DNA of 64,000 nt from Bacillota bacterium (lineage in GTDB: Bacteria; Bacillota; Clostridia; Acetivibrionales; DTU013). The stretch is taken from contig JAFABI010000109.1 in the NCBI GenBank assembly GCA_023426125.1, positions 62,001 through 126,000 on the forward strand, written 5' to 3'. The notes under the pieces are model-generated. The model did no database searches, was not told where the DNA came from, and saw only the letters and a list, made by a program, of their open reading frames with translations. The translations under genes were made by a program, and so were the position numbers. Below are positions 1 through 8,500 of this stretch, piece by piece (position 1 is the first letter of the stretch; each line of letters opens with the position of its first letter).

Positions 1-61
1 TTGTTAGATTGCAACCGAACATAATGCTAAACTAAAAGCAACAAAATCGGAGGTGGTCTTT

Positions 62-688
62 ATGACATTTGGAGAAAAACTACAATCATTAAGAAAATCA
101 AAAGGTATGTCGCAGGAACAGCTTGCTGAACAAATCACCGTATCAAGGCAAGCTATTTCAAAATGGGAACTGGGCGAATCAAATCCCGACTTGGACAACA
201 TTATACAAATAAGCAATATTTTTAATGTGACAACTGATTATCTTTTGAAAGATGAACAACAAGAAAGTAGTACAAGTAAAATAATAACACAAGGAAATAA
301 AAATTCTGTAAAAGCACAAATTTCATTAATAATTTCTGTAGCATTTTTGGCAATTGGTCTACTTTGTGCCTTTGGTGGTTGGAATGCAGAGCAAACTGCT
401 GAATCTATTTGGGGTGGAATGATTATACAAGTTGTTGGTATAGTAATTTACTTTATCGGAAAGATATATTTACAATCAAAAATACCATTTCAAATAGACT
501 TTGCTAACTTAGCAATTGGTCTATTTATGCCAATATCTATTGTGGTTTCGTTGTTATGTGGTCGGATTATTTCGCCATACCCGACGGATATTTATACAAT
601 TACGATTTTTATTGTTGCATATATTATTATTTTAGTTTTTGGTTATATTATTTTGAAAAGGCAACGAACAAAAAAGAGCATAAATTGA
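62..688 (+). CDS. XRE-family regulator with C-terminal membrane domain
   Basis: Helix-turn-helix DNA-binding protein anchored in the membrane. Residues about 1-60 form a Cro/CI-type HTH (FGEKLQSLRKSKGMSQEQLA, then VSRQAISKWELG). The C-terminal half has four hydrophobic segments (about residues 88-108, 120-142, 150-172 and 180-200). The ATG at 62 is preferred over the GTG at 53 because GGAGGT at 49-54 lies 7 nt upstream. Codon use is strongly AT-biased compared with genes from 2.8 kb on, and an ISAs1 transposase follows, so recent acquisition is likely. Proteins of this form often control a neighbouring exporter or toxin-antitoxin-like gene; none is visible to the left. Target unknown. Confidence 0.85.
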   Translation: MTFGEKLQSLRKSKGMSQEQLAEQITVSRQAISKWELGESNPDLDNIIQISNIFNVTTDYLLKDEQQESSTSKIITQGNKNSVKAQISLIISVAFLAIGLLCAFGGWNAEQTAESIWGGMIIQVVGIVIYFIGKIYLQSKIPFQIDFANLAIGLFMPISIVVSLLCGRIISPYPTDIYTITIFIVAYIIILVFGYIILKRQRTKKSIN

Positions 689-864
689 GTTTATTTTCTT
701 CGCTATCTTTATATATGGTGCAAATCCGATTATGAAAGCACCATTTTTCATAACAAAAAAACAACATTATTGTCTAACACAGCTTAAGGATAAAAGGCCG
801 AAGTGATTATTTCATCAAGCCGGACAGTCCGTTTCGGATATGTCCCGCAAGACGAATCTCTTTT

Positions 865-2061
865 CTATCTGTTTTTAAAATTGAGATTTACCAAGTAGTC
901 CCTGTAGCCAAAATCCATTCCTGCAAGAAACCGTCGGCTTTTCATACTTGCACCAGGATACCTTGTGGTATCTTTTTTAACAGCATTGAATGCTATTCTT
1001 TTTAGAACCGCCATGTTTTGCGGCGCAGTACCTTTTCTTGTCCTGTTTTTATCATCTCCGTAAGTAACATCTAAACTCCAGTGCATGCTTTCAATTTTCC
1101 AGTGGTTTCTGACCGCCTTCTCAAATTCCTTCGTCGAGGTTATACTTCCGATATAGTATGATATTTCTTTGGATATATCTCCTCTTGTGTCTATTTCCCT
1201 TTCAACCATGCCGACACCCACAAGCCCGTTCCATTCTTTCTTTGCATCTAGCATCCATCCGATGTTTGTTGAATAATAATATTTTCGTTTCTCGATTCTG
1301 CCATGGCCTTTATCCACGGTTTTCAGCATTGATAATTTTTCATCGCCAATAGGCTTACCATTACTATATGACAGGTTATAGGCTAGATTTAAATTATCTA
1401 TTCTGCTTTGCATTTCCGGATTCTGAAAATGTTCTACAATATCGTTCAAAAGAGATTCTTGATTACCTTTGACGTGTAATACATAATCAGATTTACATTC
1501 CTCAACTATTTTTTCAGCTATTTTGCCCTGACAGCCCATTGAATCTATCGTCACAATACATCCCTTTATATAAAGCATATCAAGTAATTCGGGGATGGCT
1601 GTTATTTCGTTGCTCTTTTCATCAGTCTTTATTTGCCCTATTACAAGGCTGTGGGAGTTACAAAGCGCACTGACTATATGTACGCCTCTGGTGCTATCCC
1701 CTTCTATCGTACCTCTCATTGTCTTGCCGTCAATGCTTACAACATCTCCTTCAACAGGATCTGCCACACTTTTCATCCATTCTGCAAAGCATTTCTCAAA
1801 CTGCACAGGTGAAATTATGTTGAAGAGTCGTCCTATGGTTGATAGGGAAGGTATCCCATTAGGTAATTCTATATATTGTTTAAGCCATTTGACATTGGAT
1901 TCTACGGATGTCCACCACATTATTTCCTTCCACTCATTACAGTTACAAATTACTGCGGAGACTACAATGAAGATGATGTCTATGAGCTTGTGTCTGACCT
2001 TTCCCTGCTCTCTTGTATCTTCTATAATGCTGAAGCTTTCAAAAAATTGTCCTTCATACAT
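865..2061 (-). CDS. ISAs1-family transposase (H-repeat type DDE)
   Basis: Full-length 398-residue transposase that moves its insertion sequence by DDE chemistry. An N-terminal ISAs1-type domain (residues about 1-90) precedes the DDE domain. Likely catalytic residues are D111 (SIDGKTMRG), D173 (TIDSMGCQ) and E324 (HWKIESMHW), in the order typical of the family. The C-terminus contains NMAVLKRIAFNAVKK, also typical. No frameshift is seen, so the copy may be active. Terminal inverted repeats and a target duplication could not be placed by eye, so element ends are not given. The flanks (689-864 and 2062-2150) carry no gene. Confidence 0.93.
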   Translation of the reverse strand: MYEGQFFESFSIIEDTREQGKVRHKLIDIIFIVVSAVICNCNEWKEIMWWTSVESNVKWLKQYIELPNGIPSLSTIGRLFNIISPVQFEKCFAEWMKSVADPVEGDVVSIDGKTMRGTIEGDSTRGVHIVSALCNSHSLVIGQIKTDEKSNEITAIPELLDMLYIKGCIVTIDSMGCQGKIAEKIVEECKSDYVLHVKGNQESLLNDIVEHFQNPEMQSRIDNLNLAYNLSYSNGKPIGDEKLSMLKTVDKGHGRIEKRKYYYSTNIGWMLDAKKEWNGLVGVGMVEREIDTRGDISKEISYYIGSITSTKEFEKAVRNHWKIESMHWSLDVTYGDDKNRTRKGTAPQNMAVLKRIAFNAVKKDTTRYPGASMKSRRFLAGMDFGYRDYLVNLNFKNR

Positions 2062-2169
2062 CTTAGCATATTATCCCTTATATTCTGTATTTAAACATAT
2101 TATATAATATTTCACATCAAAGCACAAAACAGAAACTGGTATAAGTCCTTGAAATTAGGCTATTTTAGC

Positions 2170-2455
2170 AATTTTTTAATGACTTCGGAGGCAAAATGGG
2201 TGGGCATGGCTGCGAATAAATGCGTCATGTGGAGAAATGGTTGCAGGCTGTTTGTCCAGGCGAAGCTCGAACGCGGTACCCCAGAGGAATACCCGGTATG
2301 CTACGGCACGGATGCCGTAGCCGCAAAGTGGAGCCAAGGATGGCGACTCTGCAGCGCCCGCGTTGGAACGAGCCTGGACATTACAGCCTGCCCATGGCGG
2401 AACCTGATGCAGGGATTTGCAGTCTTGCCTGCCCATGACCCTAACTCTAAAAAAG
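2170..2455. other. GC-rich structured island of unknown function
   Basis: A sharply bounded GC-rich stretch between AT-rich flanks, downstream of the transposase. It holds a perfect 8-bp hairpin with a 4-nt loop (CTACGGCA at 2301-2308, TGCCGTAG at 2313-2320) and two copies of GCCTGCCCATG near 2388-2440. It is open in several frames on both strands, but none has a convincing ribosome site or recognisable domain. A non-coding structured element or repeat fits better than a protein. The rest of 2062-2777 shows nothing further except a likely AT-rich promoter region before the gene at 2778. Confidence 0.4.
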
Positions 2456-2777
2456 AAAAAAAATTGCCTCGCAATCTTTTCACCTTTTATCTAAAGCGTG
2501 ACTAACTTAACTTCCATTTTCTTGCTTCATGAATTTACCGTGTCCTTGCATTCCCTTCCGCAGTATGATCAATTTCCCCTGATCCAGACGGTAGATTATC
2601 CTGCAATCCAGGCATTTCGATTCTGTATATTTTTCAAGTTTTTGTGGCATGCTTCAAAACACCTGAAACATATTGCAAAATAAGCCGTATATTCTTGTGT
2701 GTCCGAAAAATTGTTGATAATATTATAGATACCTGCTTGCCCGATTTCCATCAAGCTGGTAAAGCTGGAGGGGTGTT

Positions 2778-4442
2778 ATGAAAAAAAGATGGCCGCTGGT
2801 TGCAATAATCTCACTGGCATTGATCGCTATATTGGGTGTTTTGTTTTACCTGCTCTTTCTATACGATTCCGTCGATACTGTCACCGGAGAAGAATCAGAC
2901 TTGACGGAGGTAGCCGTACAAAATGGCGATTTAAAAATATCCGTTGATCCAAGGATTGAGCTTCTATCCTCCGTTCAGTTGGCCGGAGGCTATAATATTC
3001 TCGGTAACCTTTCCTTTCAATACAGGGATGAGATGGAAAACAATTTTAAAGATTTCAAAAGCCATGCAGCGGTCAGACATTTCACCTGGCTTTCCGGTTT
3101 TGGCTTCACTTATGATGCCCCGCCCCGTGTCATGCTGCATTTGACGGCGCCTCCTTCGGTAAAGCAAATCGTCCCTTACGACAGCGAGACAAAACGCAGA
3201 GGATTCGGTGCCTTTAATCTGGACAGGTTTAACTCGTTGCTGGCAGATTATTCGGCGGATTCGGATTTCCCCGATTTTTATAACGGGAATAAGGCATTTT
3301 ATAAGCAAATTGTAGAATCCACCGCCATGAGCCTAAAGGAAGAAGATATCGTCAAAGAGCTGGAGGATTATTACGGTATCCAGCAAAAAAGCTACAGTCT
3401 GATACTTGCCCCCCTTTTCCACCCCGGCGGCTATGGAGTCAGAGTGAACGGCGAAGGCGGTATTTTTGACACCTACGCCATCATCGGACCCTTTAAAGTA
3501 GAAAACAAAGTTCCTGTCTACGACAGTAAGGAGATCAGGGGACTTGTCTGGCATGAATTCAGCCATTCCTTCATCAATCCCCTCAACGAAAGGCACAAAA
3601 AGGAGCTTGCCAGGTATTCCTCCCTTTACCTGCCTGTAAAAGAAATCATGAGCGCCCAGGCATATCCCAACTGGGAGATCTGCGTCAATGAGCACCTTGT
3701 GAGGGCGGTCTCTACCAGGCTTACCTATCTGAAGCTTGGCAAAAAGGAAGGAGACGCCGCGCTAAGGAGTGAAAAAGGAAGCGGTTTTATTTATATTGAA
3801 GCGCTGTGCAGCAAGCTTGAGGAATATGAAAAAAACCGTAATCTGTATAAGACCCTTGATGATTTTTACCCTGAAATACTCAAGTCCTTTGATAACCTTT
3901 CCAAAGTGCCCCCCGAAGAACTCGCCGGGCAGCAGAAATATGAGGGACCGATCAACGGGATATTCGCCATACCCAATCCGGTGGCGCTGATTGTACCTAC
4001 CAATGAGCAGGATAAAGATATCGAGGAAAAAATAAGGCAGTATGTGGACACGATAAAAGACAGGTTCTTCAAGGAAGGGAGAATTATTACCGATAAGGCT
4101 GCCTTGGATGAAGACCTTTCCGGGAGTACGGTTATAGCCTATGGGACCATGGATGGGAACCTCTGGCTTTCAAGCTATAAAGATTCCTTCCCATTTCTCA
4201 TTGAGCCGGATGGAATCATTGCGGATACAGAATATGAGGGAACGGGCTATCGATATATCTGCGGGTATAAAAACCCCCAGAATGAAGATTATCCGCTGCT
4301 GATCTATACAGCCCAGGATGCTTCGGATATTCCGGGTATAAACGGCATTATGCACGGGCCCACGGATTATGTTATTGCAAAAGGCGATGAAGTGGTAAAG
4401 TCCGGAGATTTTGTCCGTGACGGCAACGTCTGGGCCTATTGA
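2778..4442 (+). CDS. DUF4932-type membrane-anchored putative zinc metallopeptidase
   Basis: 554-residue protein with an N-terminal signal anchor (KKRWPLV followed by about 20 hydrophobic residues), so the body is extracytoplasmic. The motif HEFSH at residues 259-263, followed by SFINPL, is a HEXXH zinc-metallopeptidase signature of the type found in DUF4932 proteins. The C-terminal part (about residues 395-554) is a separate region without a motif I recognise. The start is supported by GGAGGGGTG at 2768-2776, just before the ATG. It is a single gene with no close partners. A proteolytic role is inferred from the motif only; the substrate is unknown. Confidence 0.75.
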   Translation: MKKRWPLVAIISLALIAILGVLFYLLFLYDSVDTVTGEESDLTEVAVQNGDLKISVDPRIELLSSVQLAGGYNILGNLSFQYRDEMENNFKDFKSHAAVRHFTWLSGFGFTYDAPPRVMLHLTAPPSVKQIVPYDSETKRRGFGAFNLDRFNSLLADYSADSDFPDFYNGNKAFYKQIVESTAMSLKEEDIVKELEDYYGIQQKSYSLILAPLFHPGGYGVRVNGEGGIFDTYAIIGPFKVENKVPVYDSKEIRGLVWHEFSHSFINPLNERHKKELARYSSLYLPVKEIMSAQAYPNWEICVNEHLVRAVSTRLTYLKLGKKEGDAALRSEKGSGFIYIEALCSKLEEYEKNRNLYKTLDDFYPEILKSFDNLSKVPPEELAGQQKYEGPINGIFAIPNPVALIVPTNEQDKDIEEKIRQYVDTIKDRFFKEGRIITDKAALDEDLSGSTVIAYGTMDGNLWLSSYKDSFPFLIEPDGIIADTEYEGTGYRYICGYKNPQNEDYPLLIYTAQDASDIPGINGIMHGPTDYVIAKGDEVVKSGDFVRDGNVWAY

Positions 4443-4506
4443 CTTAGTACAGCTCCACGCATATTTGTTACCAGATAACTTTGACAAATGTGGAGCATTA
4501 CGTTCG

Positions 4507-4583
4507 TGTAGGGACGCGCATTGCGCGTCCGCAAATGCATTCTATGCCAAACAGCTCTCAGACGGCCAATGGCCGCCCCTACA
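4507..4583. repeat. Palindromic dispersed repeat, family A, copy 1
   Basis: 77-bp element bounded by TGTAGGG and CCCCTACA, with two inner palindromic arms (GCGCATTGCGCG near 4516-4528 and CGGCCAATGGCCG near 4563-4575). The same termini and arms recur at 52931-53041 and 62590-62666. There is no ORF, so it resembles a REP/MITE-like element. The rest of 4443-4920 is AT-rich and shows no gene. Confidence 0.8.
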
Positions 4584-4920
4584 GTGTGGGCCAGGGGGAC
4601 AAAAGGCAGCAGCCGAAATTATACTGTGAGGCGTGCAAAATTTCAAGTAGTGTGCTAATATTTTGGGTTAAAAACCAATTTTCCGGCTAAATTTGTGCAA
4701 ATTTTTAATTAATGCACAAATATCCGGAATATATTCACTACATTTTGTACATTACTTCAAATTTTGCACACTTGGCTGCAAAAATTCCGATAAGGTTCTC
4801 CCGACAGCATCCTTTTCTAAAAGCCCTGTATTCATTCCGAAGATTATTTTCTTCAACAATTCCTGTTTACATATTTGATAAGCTAATAACTATTAGTTCA
4901 TATAATCCAACATATATGTA

Positions 4921-5478
4921 TTAAAAGTCATCATAAAACAGGGGGACTTCCTCAAAGTATTTGCCATGGTTCAGATTTGTTTTGTATTCATAGCCGACAA
5001 TATGAATTTTTCCCAATTGAATAATTTCAGGTTTGTTCATATCCACATCACCTTCAATCCCTTTCCTGAAATCCAGAAAATTAATTTTATCAAGTTTTTT
5101 GATCGCGATCTCCGTCTTCCGGTATTTAGCCGGAGTTATGCCGAAACAGCTTTCAAATGCACGCGCAAATGCTTCCTGAGACCCGTATTCGAAAGCAACC
5201 GCTAGCTCCAATATGTTTTTATCCGTTGCTTTCAGCAAGGCGGCAGCCTCAGCCATTCTTCTTTTTCGTATATATTCCTGCACGGAAAAACCGGATATGG
5301 CCTGGAAAAGCCTTTGAAAATGAAAAGGGGAAAAGCAGGCCTTTGAGGCAATGTCCGCAATATTCAGTTTCTCCTCAAGATTCCGTTCGATAAACTCAAT
5401 AGCATTTTGAATCCTGTTATAATAGTCCATTCTCTTTTGCAGCCCCCAGGGAAATTTTCTTAAATCCATTGTACACAT
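4921..5478 (-). CDS. AraC-family regulator, C-terminally truncated
   Basis: Two AraC-type helix-turn-helix motifs occupy residues about 18-120 (IADIASKACFSPFHFQRLF and later YGSQEAFARAFESCFGITP). After the linker only about 35 residues of what should be a GyrI-like effector-binding domain remain (IIQLGKIHIVGYEYKTNL) before the stop. Relatives of this layout are about 290 residues, as is the neighbouring gene at 5559, so roughly 100 residues are missing. The truncation point abuts unrelated AT-rich DNA. The start is uncertain: the ATG at 5430 (MDYYNRIQNAIEF) matches the usual family N-terminus better than the one at 5478. It may be a decayed gene or retain DNA binding only. Confidence 0.7.
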   Translation of the reverse strand: MCTMDLRKFPWGLQKRMDYYNRIQNAIEFIERNLEEKLNIADIASKACFSPFHFQRLFQAISGFSVQEYIRKRRMAEAAALLKATDKNILELAVAFEYGSQEAFARAFESCFGITPAKYRKTEIAIKKLDKINFLDFRKGIEGDVDMNKPEIIQLGKIHIVGYEYKTNLNHGKYFEEVPLFYDDF

Positions 5479-5558
5479 ATCCGGTAGATTATTTTTGATA
5501 ATTTGTGCCTTTTTATATAAAAAATGAAGCCTCCCTCAGGAGGCTCCGCTGCCCAGCG

Positions 5559-6404
5559 CTATTTTATCGGTATTAATAGCTTAAATGCATTGTATTCAGG
5601 ATCTTTAAAGATTTCTTCATATACTTCAATTTCGTCATACTCGTCTACCGAATGGCCACTTTGTTTTGCATATTCAAAGGTTTTTGTATATGCGTCGGGA
5701 GTTATAACATCCTCCGGCACTTCTGCCTGTAAATACCTTTGCTGTCTGATCATCCTTTTAACCATGCCTTCCGGAACATCACAGCAGTCATCCACTTCAA
5801 TTCCGGCCATATAGGTGAAGCTACCTCCTTTGTCACATGATTCGTGCTCACATATGCCATACATGGTATTTGGCACTGCCGGCTTTTTCACTTTATCAAC
5901 CTTCCCCAGAAATGTACTCCAGAGCCTTCCGATCGTTCCATCCGCATCCCACTGTTTTGCTGTGCATTCCATTCCGACAACAACCATCTGTTTTTTATCA
6001 ATCACAGTAAAATTCATCCAAATACTCCTTTCAACCACATTATAATCCGTGTTAACAATGAATTTGCCAAAACCGCTGTCCATCTTTGCATTGCGGTATT
6101 TACTCGGTGACATGCCATACGTCCGATAAAACGCTCTCGTAAAAACGTCATGGGACTCGAAGCCGTACTCATAGGCTATTTCCGATATGTTCTTATTGTT
6201 TTCCTTTAATTCCTCCGCTGCGCATGAAAGCCTTCTTTTTAAAACATAAGACTTGACTGTCTCTCCCACGGTCATCTTAAAAATCCGATAAAAATGAGGT
6301 ACGGAAAAGTTAACCTGTAAGGAGATTTCATAAAGGCTTATCTCCTCTTTCAGATGGCTCTCAATGTAATCAACAGCCTTTTGTACGATTTCATCATAAA
6401 GCAC
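5559..6404 (-). CDS. AraC-family regulator with GyrI-like effector domain
   Basis: Transcription regulator with an N-terminal AraC DNA-binding domain (residues about 1-105, including VNFSVPHFYRIFKMTVGET and YGFESHDVFTRAFYRTYGMS) and a C-terminal GyrI/SOUL-like small-molecule-binding domain (about 120-280). The GTG at 6404 is preferred: GGAGGG lies 7 nt before it, and the protein then begins MLYDEIVQKAVDYIE as in relatives. The in-frame ATG at 6440 has no ribosome site. This is the intact counterpart of the truncated gene downstream at 4921, with a similar layout but clearly diverged. Effector and targets are unknown. Confidence 0.85.
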   Translation of the reverse strand: MLYDEIVQKAVDYIESHLKEEISLYEISLQVNFSVPHFYRIFKMTVGETVKSYVLKRRLSCAAEELKENNKNISEIAYEYGFESHDVFTRAFYRTYGMSPSKYRNAKMDSGFGKFIVNTDYNVVERSIWMNFTVIDKKQMVVVGMECTAKQWDADGTIGRLWSTFLGKVDKVKKPAVPNTMYGICEHESCDKGGSFTYMAGIEVDDCCDVPEGMVKRMIRQQRYLQAEVPEDVITPDAYTKTFEYAKQSGHSVDEYDEIEVYEEIFKDPEYNAFKLLIPIK

Positions 6405-6580
6405 GTACACACCCTCCGGTACATATGATTGAATGCGCATTCACCATAGAACAAATATAACACTCATCAGGGATGAAATCTCGATGTTTTTTATCATGAT
6501 ACCCGTTACTTGCTATTTGCAGGTCGTAAACCAATCTATCCCTATGGGCTATCTATATGCACAAGCATTGTATAGGTATC

Positions 6581-6724
6581 TATACACGGGGACGGTTCTT
6601 GTGTATTTATGGCTCCCGAAAAACCCTTATTACTTTGGACAATGAACAAATTAACAAAATATGGATATACAGTAGAACCGTCCCCATGTATCTGTGGATA
6701 TACAGTAGAACCGTCCCCATGTAT
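6581..6724. repeat. Repeat with AGAACCGTCCCC core (family C)
   Basis: Two exact 29-bp direct copies (6663-6691 and 6696-6724) share the core AGAACCGTCCCCATGTAT. An inverted copy of the core (ACACGGGGACGGTTCT) lies at 6584-6599. The block fills the space between the AraC gene and the end of sugar operon 1. The same core recurs inside uvrC near 35785. It shows no gene and may form a transcript-end structure. The rest of 6441-6744 shows nothing else. Confidence 0.65.
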
Positions 6725-6744
6725 ATATATGAACGGCTCCGTCT

Positions 6745-8481
6745 CTACTCCGTCTCCTTGAGGATGCTGATTCCCGAAGGGGCATCCACGATGCTTTTCA
6801 CACAGCCGTTTGCCTGTTTTTCATGCCTTACACGAAGAATCCCTGCGGGAATCGGATATGCCCCTTCGGCCCATTCCAGGTCGCCCAGTGCAGGCTTGAC
6901 CTTGACCGTTTTGCACCCCGGCTCCATCACCTTTATCCCAAGAATGTGTTCAGACAACCAGGCGGTAGGTCCCGCCGACCAGCCGTGGCATAGGCTGTGC
7001 CTGTAGCCTTTGTAACAATAATCCCCGTAGTCCCCGTGGATGTCCTTCCTGCCTCCGGTCACGATTTCGTCTATCCTGCAGGCGTTATCCAGCCATTCGA
7101 TATTGAAATCCTCCCAAAAGGTGGTCGCTCCAGCCGCAAGCATCCCGCCCCAATATTGTCGGATGCAATCCAGGCTTCCGCAAATGTCGCCGGCCATGGC
7201 GCGCGCTTTGAGGATGTAATATCCGTAAAACGTTGACATCCGTTTGACCCCATCCGCAGACAAAACTGTTGTGTTGATCAAGCCGGCATCCGCCAGCCCT
7301 GCCAGAGCCATCAGCGCCGCAGCCTGTTTGTTTCCGTTGTGGTCGGGCAGGAACCGTCTGAGCCTCCCCGCCGACACAAGGGACTTTTCCATTGCCCTTG
7401 TTTCATTCAATACGCCGCATAAATACGCCCCGGCCTCCATCGCCATAATGTGCAGCGCTTGTATGCCGGCATCGACAGCCTTTTTGTCAGACTGGGACGG
7501 CCAGTCTGTAAACCGGGGCTCCGGAGTGATGCTGCATCCGTTGTCGGCAATAAAACCGGCAAGCTGCTCCAGCAGCCGCAGGAGGTATCCCTTCTGCTCC
7601 GTTAAATATGCAAGATCACCATTCTGCATATACCATCCGTAATGGATGATTATCCACCACATCGAATAAGTAGGGATTCCGTTCATCCATTCCGGAAGCC
7701 CGGTTTCGTCACGGATCAGGTCAAGGCTCCGGGGCACAACGTCATCGTACCCGAAAACAGCTTGAATCACCGAAGTTTCCGGGTGCATGTCCCCCACCCA
7801 GACCAGCCTGTCGCGCTTGACTCCGTCCCACAGATAATCCTGCATATTCAAATGCACGGTATATGCGCCAGTGTCCCATATCCTGGTAAGCAGCTCATCA
7901 TTGCACCGGAAGCTTCCCTTGTACTCTATATCCTTATATAGGAACACGGCCCTTACGGACTTGATTGCAATAAAACTGTCTTCCTCCAGCAGATCTATCC
8001 GTACAAAGCGGAATCCGGTGTTGCCGGTTTCAGTCATGCCAAGGAAGCTTACATCAACAATTTGATCACGTATTGCATGATCATTCGTAGCACCTTTTAA
8101 CCCGATCTCGCTCATCGCTTCCATGGCAGACTCACCAAACCGGACTCTCAATTTGAAATTCGGTTTCTCCCCCAGGCTTGCGACCAGGATCTGTACCCCT
8201 CCATGCAGCTCAACGCCGAAGTCAAGGAGAATTCCCGCGCTCGAACCATTGTTGCGCAAAATGCAATTAACACCCCTGGTGAGCGTGACCTGCCCCCGGT
8301 TGCTTTCCAGAAGAACCCCTTCATTTTCGACACCGGCAGAAGCGTCCGAAGTTTTCCACACAATACGCTCAGGCTTTATATACCTTCTCACCCGATGGTC
8401 GGTTTCACAATGCAATTTCATCTCAGGCTTCAATACACAAAATACATCCCTTTTTCCAGCGACCGAATTAAAAAACTTCAT
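6745..8481 (-). CDS. GH78-like alpha-L-rhamnosidase-type glycosidase
   Basis: 578-residue six-hairpin (alpha/alpha barrel) glycoside hydrolase. The segment DGVKRDRLVWVGDMHPE near residue 218 matches the conserved D-x-x-x-R-D-E-R-x-x-W-x-G-D block of bacterial alpha-L-rhamnosidases. The upstream region (about 70-190) resembles their beta-sandwich domain, and the C-terminus (about 510-575) the small beta domain, including HSLCHGWSAGPTAWL. It is shorter than many GH78 enzymes and has no signal peptide, so it should act in the cytoplasm on imported oligosaccharide. Last gene of the minus-strand operon; GGAGGAG precedes the ATG. Exact substrate not determined. Confidence 0.8.
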   Translation of the reverse strand: MKFFNSVAGKRDVFCVLKPEMKLHCETDHRVRRYIKPERIVWKTSDASAGVENEGVLLESNRGQVTLTRGVNCILRNNGSSAGILLDFGVELHGGVQILVASLGEKPNFKLRVRFGESAMEAMSEIGLKGATNDHAIRDQIVDVSFLGMTETGNTGFRFVRIDLLEEDSFIAIKSVRAVFLYKDIEYKGSFRCNDELLTRIWDTGAYTVHLNMQDYLWDGVKRDRLVWVGDMHPETSVIQAVFGYDDVVPRSLDLIRDETGLPEWMNGIPTYSMWWIIIHYGWYMQNGDLAYLTEQKGYLLRLLEQLAGFIADNGCSITPEPRFTDWPSQSDKKAVDAGIQALHIMAMEAGAYLCGVLNETRAMEKSLVSAGRLRRFLPDHNGNKQAAALMALAGLADAGLINTTVLSADGVKRMSTFYGYYILKARAMAGDICGSLDCIRQYWGGMLAAGATTFWEDFNIEWLDNACRIDEIVTGGRKDIHGDYGDYCYKGYRHSLCHGWSAGPTAWLSEHILGIKVMEPGCKTVKVKPALGDLEWAEGAYPIPAGILRVRHEKQANGCVKSIVDAPSGISILKETE

Positions 8482-8500
8482 GCTTCTCCTCCGATTTTTA

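Noticed and set aside
1..2160. Prophage or integrative element at the left edge
   Set aside because: Only an XRE regulator and one transposase are visible; there is no integrase, no phage structural gene and no attachment-site repeat.
2149..2505. Overlapping short proteins in the GC-rich island
   Set aside because: Open frames on both strands without ribosome sites or recognisable domains; Arg/Pro/Cys-rich compositions typical of non-coding GC-rich DNA.
6581..6724. Possible CRISPR array
   Set aside because: Only two 29-bp direct copies separated by 4 bp, with no spacers and no cas genes; the same core occurs elsewhere as a dispersed repeat.
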